This document shows, in pieces, positions 31,144 to 34,972 of a stretch of 34,972 bases of DNA. Origin of the DNA: Celeribacter persicus (GTDB lineage Bacteria > Pseudomonadota > Alphaproteobacteria > Rhodobacterales > Rhodobacteraceae); assembly GCF_003050785.1 (NCBI RefSeq), contig NZ_QAOH01000022.1, positions 1 through 34,972 on the forward strand, written 5' to 3'. Position 1 is the first letter of the stretch; the number at the start of each line of letters is the position of its first letter. A program made the translations under genes and the position numbers. A model generated the notes under the pieces. It made no database searches and was not told where the DNA came from. It saw only the letters and a list, made by a program, of their open reading frames with translations.

Positions 31144-33090
31144 ATGGAAAATATCAGTAAATCCCCCGCGCGAGGCGGGCGGGATGCGGTTGTGCACGGG
31201 TGTCGAGCGCCCCTGCCGATTGCGACGAGACTGGCGGATGGCGAAGCGGCCACATCGCGGGCCAGTCGTGCCGCCCAAAACAACGGCTATGCATCTTTGC
31301 AAGCCCTGTGCAGCGACCAACGTATCCATGTTTTGAAGTTATGTAATGGACGTGACGCTGAGATCAGACACATCGCCGAGCTTACTGGCGTTGCGTTCGA
31401 CACACTTCGCTTCAATACGCCGCGCCTTGATCAGCAAGGTTGGTTCCGGCTTGGGGCAGAGCGGATCAAAGCCACGGCTTTCACCCGTTCTGGCGGGCAG
31501 GTCTGTCCCGCTTGCGTGCTCGAAGGCCGCACGGATGATGCTCGGAATGGCGCTTTTCAAAAGGGCATCTGGCAGGTCTCGAGCCTGCATTGCTGTCTAA
31601 AACATAAGGTGGCGCTTGTCCCATTGGAGGTCTCGGGCAATAGCAAGTCCGTCCATGACTTTGCACAGCATGTTAAAAGCTGGGTGCCGGGCGAAATCAC
31701 CGAGGTGGCAGATGAAGACCTTGGCTTAGCGGTCTACCTCACAGATCGGATCAGGCTGGGTCGCGGACAGGCTTGGCTCGACGGCTTTGAGTTTCACGTT
31801 GTCTCTTCGTTTGTCGAAGCACTCGGCACCCTGTTGAAATTCGGGTCAAAAGCGCGCCCGCATCTACTCTCTGCTCCCGAGCTGATCAAGGCTGGTGCGG
31901 CAGGATACGCCGTTGCAAGACACGGGCCGGACGCCATTCGGAATGCGCTCGATACCATCCGGACGTCGGCGCCCAAATCCCAGAAACCAGATTATTCGAA
32001 AATCTATGGCCCGGTGATCGCGGAACTGCGGGCACGGCGAAACGATCCGGACTTCGACGTGTTGCGACACCTCATACGTGAGTACGTTTTAGATTATTTT
32101 TATGTGCCCGAAGGTACTTCGCTCCTGGGCGAAACCTGCGGGGCGCCGCGTCTGCTCACCGTGGGTGTGGCCTCAAAGCGCTCAGGCATTCCGATTTCCA
32201 CGCTTACGCGCCAGCTCAAGCGCGATGGTGAGCTGACGTCGGAGATGAAGAATGGCTTGAGTGACCGGGCGATGCTTGTGTCAGCCACGGTGATGGATGC
32301 TGCCATTGGTGAGGCGGAAAAGCTCACTTCTCTCAAGATCGCTCGGGAGGTGCTTGGTTGCGACCGTTACACGATGGAACGCCTCATTGAGAGCGGGATG
32401 ATGCCCCTGCATTTCCCGGCGGGTGAGGGCAGTTTGCCGATGCTTCACAGCGACGAAATCTTAAACTTTGTCTCGCGTCTGCAAGCGGTAACCGAAGTGC
32501 GGTCGGATCTCGGGGCGGATGATCTGCTGCTGGCAGAGGTCGCACGTCAGTGTCACTGCACGATGCATTGGCTGCTGTTGACGGCGCTCTCTGGTAACCT
32601 GCGACTGGTTTCAAAGCTCAAAGAACCGTTTCGACTGACCGAGTTCTATGTGTCGCTGTCAGAGGTCCGGGACCAACTGGAGCTGGTCCCCGAAGGGCAT
32701 GTAACGGTGGCTCAGGCCGCGAAGCTGCTGGGATGCAATGTGGCGACAATTCATGCCCTCGCGGAGGGCGGCTTTGTTGGGTCTCAGTTTCAGGATGCGC
32801 GACTGTCGAACCGCAAACGGCGCGTGGTTTCTCTCGCGGATCTCGAGGCCTTTGAGCGCGACTACATCTTGCTGCGCGCTCTGAGCGGGACGCGGCGCGC
32901 TGATTTTGAAGCTCTTCAGCTCCAGCTTTCAGAGCAGGGTGTCGAGCCGCTTCAGCTCGGTGAAACTGCCAGAAAATTCTTCAAACGCGTTGAGATCGAG
33001 CGACTTGCCTACCGCCCCGGAGGCCACGCGCTGGCACGCCTTCTGGCCGCTGACGAGATGCACCCGCGCCTCTCGGATGGCGTCTTTTAA
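31144..33090 (+). CDS. TniQ/TnsD-like target-selection protein
   Basis: 648 residues. The N-terminus has the TniQ pattern (APLPIATRLADGEAA, NNGYASLQALCSD). The family zinc site follows: Cys121-x2-Cys124 (CPAC) and Cys151-x2-His154, between them GIWQVSSLHC. The C-terminal half carries about four helix-turn-helix repeats spaced some 60 residues apart (near 337-360, 395-445, 460-510 and 518-575; for example VTVAQAAKLLGCNVATIHAL), so it is long and TnsD-like rather than a short TniQ. TnsD proteins bind a fixed chromosomal site and recruit the transposase. No clear ribosome-binding site precedes the ATG, so the exact start is uncertain. It leads directly into tnsA- and tnsB-like genes. Confidence 0.85.
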   Translation: MENISKSPARGGRDAVVHGCRAPLPIATRLADGEAATSRASRAAQNNGYASLQALCSDQRIHVLKLCNGRDAEIRHIAELTGVAFDTLRFNTPRLDQQGWFRLGAERIKATAFTRSGGQVCPACVLEGRTDDARNGAFQKGIWQVSSLHCCLKHKVALVPLEVSGNSKSVHDFAQHVKSWVPGEITEVADEDLGLAVYLTDRIRLGRGQAWLDGFEFHVVSSFVEALGTLLKFGSKARPHLLSAPELIKAGAAGYAVARHGPDAIRNALDTIRTSAPKSQKPDYSKIYGPVIAELRARRNDPDFDVLRHLIREYVLDYFYVPEGTSLLGETCGAPRLLTVGVASKRSGIPISTLTRQLKRDGELTSEMKNGLSDRAMLVSATVMDAAIGEAEKLTSLKIAREVLGCDRYTMERLIESGMMPLHFPAGEGSLPMLHSDEILNFVSRLQAVTEVRSDLGADDLLLAEVARQCHCTMHWLLLTALSGNLRLVSKLKEPFRLTEFYVSLSEVRDQLELVPEGHVTVAQAAKLLGCNVATIHALAEGGFVGSQFQDARLSNRKRRVVSLADLEAFERDYILLRALSGTRRADFEALQLQLSEQGVEPLQLGETARKFFKRVEIERLAYRPGGHALARLLAADEMHPRLSDGVF

Positions 33091-33137
33091 TCCAAAAAAA
33101 TGAACAGGGCCGAGAGGCCCAAACGACGAGCAAAATA

Positions 33138-33899
33138 ATGACAGATAAAATCGAAATCATCGACCACGATAGTTGGGCCTACAACCTGCCCAAAACCCGA
33201 ACTGCGGGCAAAATCACCATAGGAGATATTCCGGGGGTCCTTCCGTTCACCGGCGTGCGCAATCCGCTGACCACCAGTAGCACGAGCCAGAAAGTTGCCC
33301 TGACGTATCGGACGGCTGCGAATAATTTTGTCCCGAAAGTCGGGGCGGCAGAAAGCTTGGCTGAGGCCGCAGTTGCGCATGAAGCCTTGAGCAGCGGAAA
33401 ATTCTACGACGTGGAATTCCAGCCTGTGCGTTTTCAATATGAACATTCTGCTGGAGGGGTGCACTGGCATACGATTGATCTCAGACTCACGCTGAGAAAT
33501 GGTCTGGCGTGCTTCGTTTTCGTGCGCAACGCGACCAGCCTGTCGAAGCCGCAGACCATCGCTGAGATCACGGCAATCCGTCAAGCTGCACCACGGGCCG
33601 AGGCGCATAAGTTCATTGTCATAGATGCCGACGGCTACAATCGCGCGCGCCGGGACAACCTGCGCCGTATGCATCATTTTACCTGTTTTGAACCCGATCC
33701 TCAGTCGGACGCTCTTGTGGAGGCGGCGGCTTACGATCTCAAGACGCTCTGGCGGATCTCTGATTTGTTCAATGTAATCGACTTGCCCAACGGTCACATC
33801 ATGAAATCCTGTCTCCGCCTCATCGCGCGCGGTGCATTAAAAGCAAACCTGAATGCTGTGATCGGGGCGCACTCTCGTCTCTGGAGGGCTGCAAAATGA
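33138..33899 (+). CDS. TnsA-like transposon endonuclease, altered active site
   Basis: 253 residues, close to the normal TnsA size. The endonuclease-fold pattern is visible at VEFQPVRFQYEHSAGGVHWH (92-111), Asp114 (HTIDLRLTLRNG) and the following strand ACFVFVRNA (124-132). Glu72, Glu76 or Glu82 could be the first catalytic acid. In TnsA the last strand carries a Q/E-x-K triad; here it reads FVR (128-130), so the glutamine/glutamate is phenylalanine and lysine is arginine. TnsA cuts the 5' ends during cut-and-paste transposition; if inactive, this element would transpose by copy-in/cointegrate. The gene overlaps the next by four bases. Confidence 0.75.
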   Translation: MTDKIEIIDHDSWAYNLPKTRTAGKITIGDIPGVLPFTGVRNPLTTSSTSQKVALTYRTAANNFVPKVGAAESLAEAAVAHEALSSGKFYDVEFQPVRFQYEHSAGGVHWHTIDLRLTLRNGLACFVFVRNATSLSKPQTIAEITAIRQAAPRAEAHKFIVIDADGYNRARRDNLRRMHHFTCFEPDPQSDALVEAAAYDLKTLWRISDLFNVIDLPNGHIMKSCLRLIARGALKANLNAVIGAHSRLWRAAK

Positions 33900-34972
33900 G
33901 CGTGCGTCTGAATTATCATGTGCCCGCTGGTACTCAACTGACCAGCGGCGGCAGCTCCTTTTTTCTCTACCCGCAAAAAGGTGGAGTATACCGTGCGGAA
34001 GACGTTGTAACGGGGCGGTCTGAGATGTGGACGGCAGATCAGTTTCTGGACCGCTCAAGCCGACCGGACGCGTCGCGCTCGTACCATAATGTGCGCGGGA
34101 ACCTGGCGTCCGCACGCATCCAAGCGGGTGGGCTTTTCCATCGGGATCAGTTGAACGCGAAAGGGCGTGACACAGTCAAACTGCGCAAAGCATTGATGGT
34201 TGGTATCGAAGCTCTTGAGGTTGAGGGACTGAAGATCACGGGACCCGCTCTTGCCAAATTGCAGAACCGCAGAAAGATCCGTGATCTCGCGCAGCCACAT
34301 TATCCGGATCGACCGATCTGGATCACACCACGCGGTGGGAGTACGCGAGAGTGTGCAATTATGCCAATGGGCCGCACCTTAAATGGCTATTGGACGCGCT
34401 ACGTCGATGCGGGCTTTGATGAAATGGCGCTGGCCGATCAAAATTGGCTGAAAGGGAATCGCACCCCACGTATCCATTGGCGTGTCCGGGAGCTGATTGA
34501 TCAGGCGATTGATGAGGTGCATCTCGATCTGAGAGAGCCGCAGATCTCTGTGGCGCTAAGTCGGCTAGAGACGCTCATAGCCTTGGAAAACGAACGGCGC
34601 GCTGTGCGCGAACAAAGTGAGCTGAATTGCGTTACACACAAAACGGTTTCCGACCATGTCACAATGATCAACGCGACGGCGCGAGCCATTGGCAGAGATG
34701 GAGAGCGTGCGGCAACGAACGCGCGCACGCGGGGCAGCACCGATACCCGCGCTCTCATGATTGGCGAAAACGTTGAAGTTGATGAGTGTAAATTGTCCGT
34801 ACTTACCCCGGTGCGTAAAACCGGATTTTGGGAGGCGCTGAGTGCGGAGGACAAAGAGGCGCTCGAAGAATTAGAGGAATATGTGACGTCACGGCTATGG
34901 CTGGTGCTTGTGCTGGATGTTGCGACGCGCATGCCACTCGGCTGGACGCTGACCGATGCCCCGAACCATGAG
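33896..34972 (+). CDS. TnsB-like DDE transposase, truncated by the window edge
   Basis: 359 residues to the window end; full TnsB proteins are about 600-700. The ATG overlaps the tnsA stop (ATGA). An N-terminal DNA-binding region precedes the catalytic core, which begins at GENVEVDECKLSV with Asp296 as the first DDE acid, followed by LWLVLVLDVATRMPLGW, the usual conserved beta-strand in rve-type integrases. The second Asp and the Glu lie beyond the window. It performs the 3'-end cleavage and joining of the transposon. A tnsC ATPase gene is expected next. Confidence 0.85.
   Translation, partial: MSVRLNYHVPAGTQLTSGGSSFFLYPQKGGVYRAEDVVTGRSEMWTADQFLDRSSRPDASRSYHNVRGNLASARIQAGGLFHRDQLNAKGRDTVKLRKALMVGIEALEVEGLKITGPALAKLQNRRKIRDLAQPHYPDRPIWITPRGGSTRECAIMPMGRTLNGYWTRYVDAGFDEMALADQNWLKGNRTPRIHWRVRELIDQAIDEVHLDLREPQISVALSRLETLIALENERRAVREQSELNCVTHKTVSDHVTMINATARAIGRDGERAATNARTRGSTDTRALMIGENVEVDECKLSVLTPVRKTGFWEALSAEDKEALEELEEYVTSRLWLVLVLDVATRMPLGWTLTDAPNHE

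Noticed and set aside
30629-34972. Mu-like prophage because of the Ner-like gene
   Set aside because: The next genes carry TniQ and TnsA patterns rather than MuB, Gam or phage structural genes, so a Tn7-like transposon fits better.

Overview
The window is chromosomal DNA of an alphaproteobacterium, most likely of the Rhodobacteraceae (Roseobacter group). Reasons: high-GC coding regions with GC-rich third positions, many TTG/GTG-tolerant starts, and protein families typical of marine roseobacters (TSUP exporters, opine/dipeptide ABC importers, FCD-type GntR regulators). No rRNA, tRNA or CRISPR array was seen.

Layout. (1) 1-1133: wreck of an IS21-family element (broken istA plus its end repeats) and a short orphan ORF. 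(2) 1134-6219: amino-acid oxidation module: a LysR regulator divergent from a DadA-type FAD oxidoreductase, a flavin L-amino-acid oxidase/monooxygenase very like L-lysine 2-monooxygenase (DavB), and an aspartate-dehydrogenase-like enzyme. (3) 6235-7841: a TSUP exporter and an SDR enzyme with an altered active site, both leftward. (4) 8410-13969: a complete peptide/opine ABC importer (binding protein, two permeases, two ATPases), then a terminator and a convergent gamma-glutamyltransferase. (5) 15683-26410: the most interesting part. A haem-oxygenase-like diiron oxidase (HDO) heads an operon with two [2Fe-2S] ferredoxins, an unrecognised 97-residue protein, an aldehyde dehydrogenase and a TSUP transporter. 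Then follow a GntR regulator, a second operon with an HbpS/GlcG-like protein, a ferredoxin-FAD-NAD reductase and a TerC/DUF475 membrane protein, and a leftward operon of alpha/beta hydrolase, AraC regulator and a DavA-like nitrilase-family amidase. (6) 26993-29373: an orphan second binding protein, clearly a paralogue of the first, and an exported alpha/beta hydrolase. (7) 29374-30610: remnants (lytic transglycosylase fragment, MNT nucleotidyltransferase). (8) 30629-34972: the start of a Tn7-like transposon: Ner-like regulator, TniQ/TnsD-like protein, TnsA-like endonuclease and TnsB-like transposase, cut by the window edge.

How it fits together. Six copies of one short palindrome (consensus TGGTATACWR) lie in front of the SDR gene, the HDO operon/GGT divergent region, the GntR gene, the HbpS-reductase operon (two copies) and the hydrolase-AraC-amidase operon. 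I infer that the GntR protein controls all of these as one regulon, making a catabolic unit: uptake by the ABC importer, gamma-glutamyl or amide processing, oxygenation by the HDO fed with electrons by NAD(P)H, reductase and ferredoxins, then aldehyde oxidation. The substrate cannot be read from the sequence; an amine, amide or amino-acid derivative is the best guess. This HDO-ferredoxin-ALDH unit is my candidate for an undescribed system.
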